This document shows positions 1-7,681 of a DNA stretch of 17,015 bases, one piece after another. How positions within the stretch are numbered: position 1 is the stretch's first letter; each line of letters opens with the position of its first letter. This DNA is from Ruminococcus sp. CAG:382 (lineage in GTDB: Bacteria > Bacillota > Clostridia > Oscillospirales > CAG-382). The translations under genes were made by a program, and so were the position numbers. The notes under the pieces are model-generated. The model did not search any database and had not been told where the DNA came from. It saw nothing but the letters and a program-made list of their open reading frames with translations. The stretch lies in assembly GCA_000433115.1 (NCBI GenBank), contig FR892208.1, forward strand, positions 4,632-21,646, in the 5' to 3' direction.

Positions 1-339
1 TCCAGCCTCCATGCCGCCGAGAAGCTCGCGGCATATAATTGTTTTGTGTTCTTTTCTGAATTCGTCGGCAAGGCGCTGTATGAGCGCATAATGTGCCGAT
101 TTCGCTTTTACGTCCGTCGGGTCGTAGTCGCCGTAAAGCAGTCCCGCGACCATGAACATTGCCGAGCAGGCACCGCATACCTCCCGCATACGCCCCATAC
201 CGCCTCCGAAGGACGACGCAAGGCGCAGAGCCGTGCTTTCGTCAAGCCCCGTGACATCGGTAAATGCCGCAAGCACCGCCTGGGCGCAGCCGCAGCCCGA
301 AAGAAAGAACTCTGCGGCTTTTTCTGTGTGTGTATTCAT
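1..339 (-). CDS. C_GCAxxG_C_C family protein (3' end outside window)
   Basis: The first 113 residues of a small cysteine-rich protein are visible; the gene runs off the left edge. Residues 15-23 read GCGCAQAVL, followed by GGGMGRMREVCGACSA (about 45-60), with cysteines at 16, 18, 55, 58 and 103. This spacing is the signature of the C_GCAxxG_C_C family (Pfam PF09719), proteins thought to bind a metal or act in redox chemistry but without an established reaction. There is no signal peptide, so it is probably cytoplasmic. Its ATG overlaps the stop of the ECF S-component gene as ATGA (336-339), so it is translationally coupled as the last visible gene of the ECF operon. Family members are usually about 130-150 residues, so only the C-terminus should be missing. 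The family call is firm; the link to the imported vitamin is inferred from position only. Confidence 0.85.
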   Translation of the reverse strand, partial: MNTHTEKAAEFFLSGCGCAQAVLAAFTDVTGLDESTALRLASSFGGGMGRMREVCGACSAMFMVAGLLYGDYDPTDVKAKSAHYALIQRLADEFRKEHKTIICRELLGGMEAG

Positions 340-1025
340 TCAAAAACTCCGTATTTTATTTTTATGCGCTCCAGCTTACGCAAAAGCGGCTTTGAAAGTA
401 TTGCAAGGAAAACGACGTTGGAAACGGCATAAACCGCCGTGACGGGCAGCGCCGTGCCGACGTAGAACAGATATCGCGCAGACGAAAATCCGCCCTCTGC
501 CGAAAATGTCGTCCAGATATCCATAATCAGCGAAAACGCAACGCCCGCAAACGCGCCGTAAATGAGCAGAAGCATCATAGGCGGGTTCCTCCTGCGTGAA
601 AAAAGCAGTCCCGCGAGCAGTCCGATAAAGCCCCACGCCGCCATCTGGAACGGCGTCCAGGGACCCTGCCCGAAATATATGTTTGAAATGAGAGCCGACA
701 TACTGCCCGTCATGAAGCCTGCCTCGGCGCCGAAAGCGACTCCCGCGATCACCGTCATCGCCGTGACGGGTTTGAAGCCGGGTACAGGCGCGAATATGAC
801 ACGCCCGACGACCGTAAGCGCGGTCAGAACGGCAAGCACCGCAAGCTCTCTGCCGCTTTTTTTGCCCTTTTCGAACGTTACGGCGACGGGAACGCAGGAA
901 AGCAGAGCCACTCCCGCCGAAACGGCAGCGTACCTTTCCGTGCCGATGAGCCATACGCCGAGCGCAAGCAAGAGCGGCACGCCGCAGATCAGGCAGGCAA
1001 CAGAGACAACGCGTTTTTTATTCAT
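336..1025 (-). CDS. ECF transporter S component, possibly cobalamin type
   Basis: A 229-residue, very hydrophobic protein with about six membrane segments and a positively charged C-terminal tail. The block GRVIFAPVPGFKPVTAMTVI (about 74-93), then FGAEAGF, SNIYFGQGPWTPFQM and GFIGLLAGL, is typical of ECF-type S components (ECF_trnsprt / cobalamin CbrT-like group). S components bind a vitamin in the membrane and dock on the EcfT-EcfAA' energy module for import. The start ATG lies 8 bases inside the end of the ATPase gene and the stop overlaps the next ATG, so the whole operon is coupled. The substrate is not proven by the sequence: cobalamin or a related corrinoid is the best guess from the family resemblance, but a different vitamin or precursor is possible. 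No riboswitch is visible upstream of the operon. Confidence 0.85.
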   Translation of the reverse strand: MNKKRVVSVACLICGVPLLLALGVWLIGTERYAAVSAGVALLSCVPVAVTFEKGKKSGRELAVLAVLTALTVVGRVIFAPVPGFKPVTAMTVIAGVAFGAEAGFMTGSMSALISNIYFGQGPWTPFQMAAWGFIGLLAGLLFSRRRNPPMMLLLIYGAFAGVAFSLIMDIWTTFSAEGGFSSARYLFYVGTALPVTAVYAVSNVVFLAILSKPLLRKLERIKIKYGVFE

Positions 1026-2679
1026 GGCGGAACCCGCTTTCGGCGCACAGCTCTGCCGCGCGGTTTGCGGTCACGGCGGTTTTGAAAAACGGACGCGTCA
1101 TGCGTGCGGCTGCGGTTGTGTAGTAATCGTTGGCGGCGAAAAAACGGGTGCTTTCTCCGATCGACACAATTCGTCCGCCGAAGATAAGCGCTGTTCTGTC
1201 GCCGTTCTCGGCGGCAAAATCGAGGTCGTGAGTCGTGATGACGACTGTTTTTCCCGATTCCGTGAGACGGTGCAGCATGGCTGCCAGCGCTTCCCTGCAC
1301 AGTGCGTCCTGTCCTTTGGTCGGCTCGTCGAGCAGAAGAACCGCAGGGTCAGAAAGCAGTGACAGAGCAATGGCTGCACGCTGCTGCTCTCCGCCGGAAA
1401 GGTCATAAGGATGCCTGTCTGCAAGCGATGCAAGACCGAACGCCTCCAGAAGCATGCCTTTGCGCTCACTCAGTGTGCTTTTCGGCATATCCGTCGCGGA
1501 GGCGAGGTCTGCGAAGCATTCGTCAACGCTTTCCCCCGTGAACACCGCAAGCGGATTCTGCGGCAGATATACGACGCCTTTTTGTCTGCCGCCTCTGACG
1601 CGTCTTCCGTCGATATACATTTCGCCGTGCGTCGGCTTGATAAGCCCGCATATGAGTTTCTGCAGCGTTGTTTTTCCGCAGGCGTTGCCGCCGAGGATGC
1701 ACAGCAGCTCGCCCTTTTTTATGTCAAGACAAAGCCCGTCGAGTATCGGCTTGTCTTTTTCGTATGAAAAATATATGTCCCGGAGCGAGACCGCGGCGGT
1801 ACGTTCCGGAGATTCGGGAAATGCTTCGTTTGCGGGCGTTTTGCCTTTCATCCCTTCGGCAATATATGCTCTGCCGTCTTTGACGGTCAGGGGAGCATCA
1901 CAGCTTCCGCCGAGCGCACGGTATATGCGTAGCGGTGTCGGAAGTTCGATGCGTTTTGAACCTCCGTTCGGCAGTGACCGGAGACGTCTGCCCATGTTTT
2001 CCGGTGTATCGTCAAGCAAAACGCTGCCGCTTTCAAGCATGACGACGCGGTTTGCAAGCGGAAACGCCTCGTCAAGGCGATGTTCGCTCATAATCACGGT
2101 GACGCCGAGCTCATCGTTCAGCTTTTTCAGACAGCCGAGAAATTCACGCGCCGCCACGGGGTCAAGCTGTGAGGTGGGCTCGTCGAGTAATAACAGCGAC
2201 GGCTTCATTGCCATGACGGACGCAAGCGAAAGCAGCTGCTTCTGCCCGCCGGAGAGGGTATGAGTCTTTTCGCCGTATCTGTCTCCGATCCCGAAAAAGC
2301 CTGCGACTTCGCCGATTTTCGCGTTTATCGCGTCGGAATCCATGCCGAGGCTCTGAAGCCCGAAGGCAAGTTCGGAAATACAGGTATCGGTGACGATCTG
2401 TGTTTCGGGATTCTGCATGACATAGCCGATGCCGCAGGCGGCTTCACGGTCGGTGAGCGAGGAAAGCGGTCTGCCGTCAAACAGAATTTCGCCGTCAAGT
2501 TTACCGTTCGGCGCGAGCTGAGGCTTGATGAGCCGCATGAGCGTGGTTTTGCCGCATCCGCTGTTGCCGCAGAGAAGTATGAAGTCGCCCTCGTTTACGG
2601 TGAGGGAGACGTCTTTGAGCGCCGGAGAGGTACTGCCGGCATATGTGAAATTCAGCGAGGATAAAGTAAGCAAAGCCAT
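1018..2679 (-). CDS. Fused EcfA-EcfA' energy-coupling ATPase (two ABC domains)
   Basis: A 553-residue cytoplasmic protein with two complete ABC ATPase domains in one chain. Domain 1 has Walker A GNSGCGKT (38-45), signature LSGGQKQ (142-148) and Walker B LLLLDEP (162-168). Domain 2 has GGNACGKT (about 330-337), LSGGEQQR (427-434) and VLLLDEP (447-453). In most ECF transporters these are two proteins (EcfA1 and EcfA2), so this is the fused form found in dedicated single-substrate systems. The open frame extends upstream, but the start was placed at the ATG for MALLTLSSLNF because the ABC fold begins there; the upstream extension only duplicates EcfT coding sequence in another frame. The start is 5 bases after the EcfT stop, and the stop overlaps the S-component start. 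It powers uptake by ATP hydrolysis together with EcfT. Confidence 0.92.
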   Translation of the reverse strand: MALLTLSSLNFTYAGSTSPALKDVSLTVNEGDFILLCGNSGCGKTTLMRLIKPQLAPNGKLDGEILFDGRPLSSLTDREAACGIGYVMQNPETQIVTDTCISELAFGLQSLGMDSDAINAKIGEVAGFFGIGDRYGEKTHTLSGGQKQLLSLASVMAMKPSLLLLDEPTSQLDPVAAREFLGCLKKLNDELGVTVIMSEHRLDEAFPLANRVVMLESGSVLLDDTPENMGRRLRSLPNGGSKRIELPTPLRIYRALGGSCDAPLTVKDGRAYIAEGMKGKTPANEAFPESPERTAAVSLRDIYFSYEKDKPILDGLCLDIKKGELLCILGGNACGKTTLQKLICGLIKPTHGEMYIDGRRVRGGRQKGVVYLPQNPLAVFTGESVDECFADLASATDMPKSTLSERKGMLLEAFGLASLADRHPYDLSGGEQQRAAIALSLLSDPAVLLLDEPTKGQDALCREALAAMLHRLTESGKTVVITTHDLDFAAENGDRTALIFGGRIVSIGESTRFFAANDYYTTAAARMTRPFFKTAVTANRAAELCAESGFRHE

Positions 2680-2684
2680 TTCCG

Positions 2685-3581
2685 TCAACCTGTCACCGCA
2701 AAGGGAATTGATAGAACAAATGTAAAAGCAAAAAGCAGTATGCTTTTCGTATCGAATGCGAGGTGTGTTATTTCGGGGTAAAAGCCGAAATCGCCTGCGC
2801 CGCAGACGCGAAGCAGTATAATTGCCGTTGTTGCGCAGACCGTCAGCGCACATATAACGCCGTCAGTTACGGTGAAGCGATAGCGCGAATAGGGACTTCT
2901 GCCCGGCAGACCGTATCCGCGAGCAAGCATTGAATCCGCGGTTTCGATGCTGCCTTCAAGGCTTTGCGACACCAGCACCGAAAAAACGCTCATTTTTGCT
3001 CTCGCACGCCGTATGATGCCGTCGCCGTCATAAACGCCGAGCGCGGTGAGCGCGTCTTCGGTTTCGGCGGCGCAGCGCTTCAGTCGGGGTACAAACGCAA
3101 GCGTCATTGACAGCAGCAGTGCAATACGGGGACAGCGTCTGCCCAGCAAGCAGACGATTTTGTCGTCGGTCATGACGTCGCTTAGGCAGGCGAACCAGAA
3201 GAACGCGCCGCCGAGCATGAACGAGGAAACGGCGCCGTAGACAAGCGCCTCCAGCGTGAACGGGCTGTCGTTGATGAAAAACAGCACCGTTGCGCCGCGA
3301 TGCACGAAAAGCGGATTGATCGCCGTTATACAGAGCATGAGCGCTAAAACCCAGCCGAATGAGCGCAAAAAAGCCCGCCTGCCCTTCAGACGCGCATAAA
3401 GAAGAGCCCCTGCCGCAAAAAGAATGCCGCCGGTCACAGGGTGCAGTGTCGCCATGGTAAGCGCGATCAGGGAGATGAAATACAGAAATGCGGCTGACGG
3501 ATGAAGCATACGTATGCTCTTCACGACCGCTCGCCGCGCCGCACTGTGATATTGCCGCTCACGGCTTTCACCCCGATTCAT
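2685..3581 (-). CDS. ECF transporter transmembrane component EcfT
   Basis: A 298-residue (from the first ATG) integral membrane protein with several hydrophobic segments and the EcfT coupling region, seen as ADSMLARGYGLPGR near residue 215-230; the Ala-Arg-Gly helix contacts the ATPases. HPSAAFLYFISLIALTMATLHP near the N-terminus is the usual opening of EcfT (CbiQ/BioN-like) proteins. First gene of the ECF operon. The start is uncertain: the ATG at 3581 has no clear ribosome site and lies only about 8 bases after the predicted transcription start, so translation from there would be nearly leaderless. An in-frame ATG at 3509 (MLHPSAAF) matches the family start better and would remove a 24-residue Arg-rich extension, though its ribosome site is also weak. 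The function is clear whichever start is used. Confidence 0.88.
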   Translation of the reverse strand: MNRGESRERQYHSAARRAVVKSIRMLHPSAAFLYFISLIALTMATLHPVTGGILFAAGALLYARLKGRRAFLRSFGWVLALMLCITAINPLFVHRGATVLFFINDSPFTLEALVYGAVSSFMLGGAFFWFACLSDVMTDDKIVCLLGRRCPRIALLLSMTLAFVPRLKRCAAETEDALTALGVYDGDGIIRRARAKMSVFSVLVSQSLEGSIETADSMLARGYGLPGRSPYSRYRFTVTDGVICALTVCATTAIILLRVCGAGDFGFYPEITHLAFDTKSILLFAFTFVLSIPFAVTG

Positions 3582-3595
3582 TTATTGATGAGCAT

Positions 3596-3624
3596 ATTGT
3601 ATCACAAATATGACCCCATTTCAA
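3596..3624 (-). promoter_or_regulatory. Sigma-A type promoter of the ECF operon
   Basis: On the minus strand TTGAAA (3619-3624) and TACAAT (3596-3601) are separated by exactly 17 bases. Transcription should start near 3589, just ahead of the EcfT gene. It diverges from the tRNA promoter about 45 bases away. Confidence 0.7.
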
Positions 3625-3667
3625 GTGAGAACGCCGCGGACGGGAACGAAAAAACGCCAAATTTCTC

Positions 3668-3696
3668 TTGACAATCCGACGCTGCGGTGGTAAAAT
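3668..3696 (+). promoter_or_regulatory. Sigma-A type promoter of the tRNA-Gly gene
   Basis: A perfect -35 TTGACA (3668-3673) and a -10 TAAAAT (3691-3696) with a 17-base spacer. Transcription should start near 3703, giving a 5' leader of roughly 66 bases before the tRNA. Confidence 0.8.
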
Positions 3697-3727
3697 ACAA
3701 ACAATCGGGGACAAAAGCGGCATACAA

Positions 3728-3764
3728 TCGGTTTTTGTGTGCCGGAGTGACTCCGTCCAACCGA
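3728..3764 (+). other. Foldable 5' leader of the tRNA precursor
   Basis: Two nested helices can form in the leader: TCGGTT (3728-3733) pairs with AACCGA (3759-3764), and inside it CGGAG (3743-3747) pairs with CTCCG (3751-3755) across a 3-base loop. The outer helix ends four bases before the mature tRNA, where RNase P would cut. It may assist processing; it may also be chance. Confidence 0.35.
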
Positions 3765-3768
3765 ATAT

Positions 3769-3842
3769 GCAGGCGTAGTTTAGTGGCAGAACTTCAGCTT
3801 CCCAAGCTGACCGTGCGGGTCCGATTCCCGTCGCCTGCTCCA
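3769..3842 (+). tRNA. tRNA-Gly (anticodon CCC)
   Basis: A full cloverleaf can be drawn. The acceptor arms GCAGGCG (3769-3775) and CGCCTGC (3832-3838) pair completely. The D arm is GTTT...GAAC, the anticodon stem TCAGC/GCTGA encloses the loop TTCCCAA with anticodon CCC, and the T arm carries TCCGATT. The CCA end is encoded (3840-3842). The anticodon loop and its flanks closely resemble known glycine CCC tRNAs, which read GGG. It has its own promoter and terminator, so it is a single-gene transcript. Confidence 0.95.
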
Positions 3843-3872
3843 AAAAATCCGAGCCGTCCGGCCCGGATTTTT
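3843..3872. terminator. Bidirectional intrinsic terminator between tRNA and ABC exporter
   Basis: AAAAATCCG (3843-3851) pairs with CGGATTTTT (3864-3872), with an inner GCC/GGC helix. The stem is flanked by A and T runs, so it ends in U-rich RNA in both directions. It can stop the tRNA transcript (plus) and the exporter transcript (minus, stop codon at 3886). Confidence 0.8.
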
Positions 3873-3885
3873 CGTTTGTGTTTTT

Positions 3886-6537
3886 CTATTCCGTTCTCAG
3901 CGCCACCACAGGGTCCTTTTTCGCTGCGATTCTTGACGGAATAAGTCCTGCTATGAACGTGAGGAACACGCTGATTGCGACAAGTATCGCCGCTCCGCTC
4001 ACAGGCAGTGCGCAGAGTCCGCCGATCGAGGTCAGCGATTTGATGATAATGTTTATCGGTATCGTCAGCAGCAGAGTCACGCCGATGCCGAGAGCACCCG
4101 CAACAAAGCCGATCGTGATTGTCTCGGCATTGAATACGCGTGAAATATCGTGCTTGGATGCGCCGATTGCTCTGAGTACACCGATTTCCTTGGTGCGTTC
4201 CAGAACGGAAATATACGTAATGATGCCGATCATGATTGACGAAACGACAAGCGATATCGAAACGAATGCGATGAGAACGTAGCTTATTGCGTTGATTATC
4301 GTCGTGACGGACGACATCAGCATTCCGACGTAGTCGGTATAGTGGATCTCATGCTCCTTGCCGACCTTTGCGTTGTATTCGTCGATGAGTGCGGTGATCT
4401 TTTCCTTTGCTTCAAAATCCTTCGGATATATGCTGATGAGCGACGGTTCGGCGAGATCGGACACGCCGAGAAGCGTGAGGTTGCCCTCGTACGTCGCGTC
4501 GGTCGTCGGCTTCGTCAGACTCTTTGACAGCGTTTTTGCAATTTCGTCGTCACTCATGCCGGAACCGCGCATCGTTTCGATGAATCTGCGCATTGTTGCC
4601 GCCTGTTCCTCGGGCATTGCGGTGATCATCTGCTCAATCGCTTCCATGGTGAGCACGGTATCGTCGCCGCTTGCGTCAAAAGCAATGCCGGTGAAGATAT
4701 CGGTATCGGGGTCAGCCTTCTGCGCTCTGACGACTTCGGAACCGTTGACGGTGTTTATGAGATGCTCTGTGAGCGAATGCAGATATCCGACGTATCCCGT
4801 GCCGACGTTTACGGCGGAGCCGTCGGCAGGACGCACAATACCCACCACCTTAAGCGTGATGCCGCCGGTTTCAATGGCGTTTCTGACAAAATCGTCGTCA
4901 GATGAACGGTCGACCCAGACGTCGCCGTTCTTTTCGAAATACGCGCTGTTCGGAAGCATCGAAAATTCCAGCTTCAGCAGTTCGTCATAGGTGTATGAGA
5001 CCGTTTTGCTGTTGAACTTCCCGCCCTTCATTTTGTCCGAGACCATCTGTTTCAGCTCGTTTATGTCGAGCAGACCGAGTGAATACAGGGTATAGTCGCT
5101 GATCTCGTTACTCTCGCTGACGGCGATCACCACCTCGTTGTATGCCGTCGGTTTTCTGCCCGCGATAACATCAAACTGACTGTCAAAAAGGGAATCGTTG
5201 TCGATAATCTCTTTCCAGACGTTTGTACCGCCGCCGAGCGCCGACGCACGGTTGTTCATGTCGGCTTCCGTGCCCGTATCCGCTGATGACCGATTGCCGC
5301 CGAAGCCTATCGCCTTCATGACATCGCTGGGGTTCACCCTGTAAACACCGTCCGACGTGTCTGCTTTATAGATGTTCATGACGGTGGAATAGCTGTATTT
5401 TATGTCGGTAGAAAGGTCGCGTATCTCGCTGCCGTCCGTTTCGAGGAACTTCACAAAAGCCGCGAGGTCATTTTCGATAACGCTGCTGATTGTCATGTCA
5501 AGCATTTTCAGCATGACGTTGGTGGAATAGATTTTCGTGAGGTCGGTGTTTGTCTGCACGTCGCCGCCGCCCATAAAGGCGCTCATCATGTCGGTCATGT
5601 CCATCGTCGTTTTTTCGATAGTGACGGGATAGCTTGACAGCGTGTCTTCCTCAACGCCCGAAATATACGCCGAAACTCCCGACGACAGCGCGAGAATCAA
5701 CGCAATGCCGATGATGCCGATCGAACCGGCAAACGAGGTCAGGAAGGTACGCGCTTTCTTTGTCATAAGATTGTTGAAGCTGAGCGAAAGCGCGGTGAAA
5801 AAGCTCATCGACGGTTTTTTTGTCTTTTTCTTTGTCGGCTTCGGAGGCTCCTCTTCGACGGTGTAAGGCGACGTGTCGCTCACGATCTTTCCGTCAAGGA
5901 GTCTGACGATGCGTGTCGAATATCGCTCCGCAAGCTCGGGGTTGTGCGTGACCATTATGACAAGGCGGTCGCGCGCCACCTCGCGGAGTATGTCCATGAT
6001 CTGAACGCTTGTTGCGGAGTCGAGCGCGCCCGTAGGCTCGTCGGCAAGCAATATGTCGGGGTTGTTGACGAGAGCGCGCGCTATTGCTACGCGCTGCATC
6101 TGACCGCCCGACATCTGATTGGGCTTCTTGCGGAGCTGATCGCCCAGCCCCACTTTGTTCAGCGCTTCCTTTGCACGATCCCGGCGCTCCGAGCGTGAAA
6201 CGCCCGAAAGAGTCAGCGCAAGCTCAACATTTGCAAGCACCGTCTGGTGAGGGATGAGATTGTAGCTCTGGAACACAAAGCCGATCGAACGGTTGCGGTA
6301 CGCATCCCAGTCGCCGTCGGTGAAATCTTTTGTTGATTTCCCGTTTATGACAAGGTCGCCGGAGGTGTACTGGTCAAGCCCTCCGATTATATTGAGCAGT
6401 GTGGTTTTTCCGCAGCCCGACGGACCGAGTATCGACACGAATTCGCTTTTGCGGAAGCCGATATCAACGCCGCGCAGTGCGGGGACCTCGCTGCCTGCAG
6501 TTATATAGTTTTTGGTGATGTTGCAGAGCCTGAGCAT
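3886..6537 (-). CDS. MacB/FtsX-type ABC exporter, ATPase fused to permease
   Basis: An 883-residue single-chain half-transporter. Residues 1-220 are a LolD/MacB-type ATPase: Walker A GPSGCGKT (38-45), signature MSGGQMQRV (142-150), Walker B ILLADEP (162-168), H-loop His198. A Lys/Pro-rich linker (about 230-243) leads to one membrane segment (about 268-292), a large outer domain (about 293-735), then an FtsX domain with three more segments and the conserved ERTKEIGVLRAIGAS block. Such mechanotransmission transporters act on extracytoplasmic substrates such as peptides, lipoproteins or antibiotics; the substrate here is unknown. A good ribosome site (AAAGGA) lies about 8 bases before the ATG. 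It appears monocistronic. No BceRS-type two-component system adjoins, so the usual antibiotic-sensing context is missing. Confidence 0.9.
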   Translation of the reverse strand: MLRLCNITKNYITAGSEVPALRGVDIGFRKSEFVSILGPSGCGKTTLLNIIGGLDQYTSGDLVINGKSTKDFTDGDWDAYRNRSIGFVFQSYNLIPHQTVLANVELALTLSGVSRSERRDRAKEALNKVGLGDQLRKKPNQMSGGQMQRVAIARALVNNPDILLADEPTGALDSATSVQIMDILREVARDRLVIMVTHNPELAERYSTRIVRLLDGKIVSDTSPYTVEEEPPKPTKKKTKKPSMSFFTALSLSFNNLMTKKARTFLTSFAGSIGIIGIALILALSSGVSAYISGVEEDTLSSYPVTIEKTTMDMTDMMSAFMGGGDVQTNTDLTKIYSTNVMLKMLDMTISSVIENDLAAFVKFLETDGSEIRDLSTDIKYSYSTVMNIYKADTSDGVYRVNPSDVMKAIGFGGNRSSADTGTEADMNNRASALGGGTNVWKEIIDNDSLFDSQFDVIAGRKPTAYNEVVIAVSESNEISDYTLYSLGLLDINELKQMVSDKMKGGKFNSKTVSYTYDELLKLEFSMLPNSAYFEKNGDVWVDRSSDDDFVRNAIETGGITLKVVGIVRPADGSAVNVGTGYVGYLHSLTEHLINTVNGSEVVRAQKADPDTDIFTGIAFDASGDDTVLTMEAIEQMITAMPEEQAATMRRFIETMRGSGMSDDEIAKTLSKSLTKPTTDATYEGNLTLLGVSDLAEPSLISIYPKDFEAKEKITALIDEYNAKVGKEHEIHYTDYVGMLMSSVTTIINAISYVLIAFVSISLVVSSIMIGIITYISVLERTKEIGVLRAIGASKHDISRVFNAETITIGFVAGALGIGVTLLLTIPINIIIKSLTSIGGLCALPVSGAAILVAISVFLTFIAGLIPSRIAAKKDPVVALRTE

Positions 6538-6576
6538 TTTGTGTTCCTTTCGGCAGAATAATAACGTATGACACTA

Positions 6577-6582
6577 ATTATA
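6577..6582 (-). promoter_or_regulatory. Putative -10 box for the ABC exporter
   Basis: The minus strand reads TATAAT at 6577-6582, about 40 bases upstream of the exporter ATG. No good -35 hexamer sits 16-18 bases upstream, so this is a weak or activator-dependent promoter if real. Confidence 0.4.
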
Positions 6583-6642
6583 CTCCCGTTTGTGAACGCT
6601 GTTTTACGCGCGCTGAAATTTTTATCGTGTTTTGCGCCGTTC

Positions 6643-6671
6643 TTGACAGCGGGAAACGTTTGGTGTATAAT
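6643..6671 (+). promoter_or_regulatory. Sigma-A type promoter of the WYL-BMP operon
   Basis: Consensus TTGACA (6643-6648) and TATAAT (6666-6671), 17 bases apart, 20 bases upstream of the WYL regulator ATG. A GAGGTGA ribosome site lies at 6681-6687. Confidence 0.85.
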
Positions 6672-6691
6672 TAATCCGATGAGGTGATGTC

Positions 6692-7681
6692 ATGCCCAGA
6701 TCGAGCAATCAGAAGCTGAAGCTGCTTCGCATATATAATTATCTGCTTGAATATACCGACGGTGAGCATACCGTCACAGCCGCAGATATCATAAAGGAAC
6801 TTGAGCGCTACGGGATCCCTGCGGAACGCAAGAGCATTTACAGCGATCTTGAAGCTCTTGCCGATATGGGTGTCGACGTGCAGAAATCAGCCGACGGTTG
6901 GTTTATCGGCGAGCGCGAATTTGACCTGCCGGAGCTGAAGCTTCTGGTGGACGCGGTGCAGTCGTCGAAATTCATCACCCGAAAAAAGAGCGGTGAACTT
7001 ATCAAAAAACTGGAAAAGCTCACGAGCCGCCATCAGGCGGTGGAGCTGCAGCGGCAGGTGTTCGTCGCAAACCGCGTCAAAAGCATGAACGAAAGCATTT
7101 ACTACACCGTCGATGCCATAAACAACGCCATAAACGCCGACCGACAGCTTTCCTTCCGCTATTTTGACCGCGACGCACAGAAAAACAAGGTGTACCGTCA
7201 CGGCGGCGGGATCCTCACCGTAAGCCCGTGGGCGTTCGTGCTGGACGGAGAAAATTACTATATGGTAGCGTATGACTCCGCCGCAGACACCGTAAAGCAT
7301 TACCGCATTGATAAGATGGACAGCGCCTCTACCTCCGGAAAAAGCCGTATGGGCGGTCAGCTTTTCGAGGATTTTGATGCCGCGCTTTATGCCCGCCGTA
7401 TGTTCGGAATGTATGCGGGTAATGAATATATGGTGACGCTTGCCTGCAAAAACAGACTTGCCGGCGTCATGCTTGATCGGTTCGGAGAGGGTACGATATT
7501 TGTAAAAGCATCGCCCGAATGGCTTGAATTCAATGTCAGGGTCGCCGTCAGCCCGAATTTTTACGGCTGGCTTGCCTGCTTCGGCGGCGACTGTACGATA
7601 AAATCGCCGTCCTCTGTCGTGGACGGCTTCAGAAAGTACATCGGCGGAATTGCCGCCGCGTATGAGGTTTCGGACAAATGA
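6692..7681 (+). CDS. WYL-domain transcriptional regulator
   Basis: A 329-residue protein with an N-terminal winged HTH (about residues 8-70, including ERKSIYSDLEALADMGVDV, the DeoR/HTH_11-like recognition region) and a central WYL domain (about 140-230, SPWAFVLDGENYYMVAYD followed by KHYRIDKM). A C-terminal WYL-associated region lies at about 240-325. WYL proteins are one-component regulators whose WYL fold senses a ligand, often a nucleotide or nucleic acid. Here the family's W-Y-L motif has drifted to YYMVAYD. The stop overlaps the start of the BMP lipoprotein (ATGA, 7678-7681), so the two are co-translated. The target genes are unknown; autoregulation and control of the lipoprotein are plausible. 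The strong promoter directly upstream makes repression more likely than activation. Confidence 0.88.
   Translation: MPRSSNQKLKLLRIYNYLLEYTDGEHTVTAADIIKELERYGIPAERKSIYSDLEALADMGVDVQKSADGWFIGEREFDLPELKLLVDAVQSSKFITRKKSGELIKKLEKLTSRHQAVELQRQVFVANRVKSMNESIYYTVDAINNAINADRQLSFRYFDRDAQKNKVYRHGGGILTVSPWAFVLDGENYYMVAYDSAADTVKHYRIDKMDSASTSGKSRMGGQLFEDFDAALYARRMFGMYAGNEYMVTLACKNRLAGVMLDRFGEGTIFVKASPEWLEFNVRVAVSPNFYGWLACFGGDCTIKSPSSVVDGFRKYIGGIAAAYEVSDK

Noticed and set aside
562..1362. Plus-strand frame of 266 codons opposite the S component and ATPase
   Set aside because: No recognisable domain, crosses two well-supported minus-strand genes, and no ribosome site.
1454..2263. Plus-strand frame of 269 codons opposite the EcfA fusion
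   Set aside because: It is Ser/Arg/Pro-rich, matches no family I know and is antisense to clear ABC ATPase motifs, so it is a GC-driven shadow.
2680..2853. Longer N-terminus for the EcfA fusion protein starting at 2853
   Set aside because: The extra 58 residues are Arg/Cys-rich, overlap the EcfT 3' end in another frame and precede a standard ABC start.
3582..3700. A cobalamin riboswitch or other vitamin aptamer ahead of the ECF operon
   Set aside because: The promoter sits within about 15 bases of the EcfT ATG, leaving no room for an aptamer, and no B12-box-like segment was seen.
3568..3944. Frames on both strands across the tRNA gene
   Set aside because: They run through a perfect tRNA, its promoter and terminator, and have no homology or ribosome sites.
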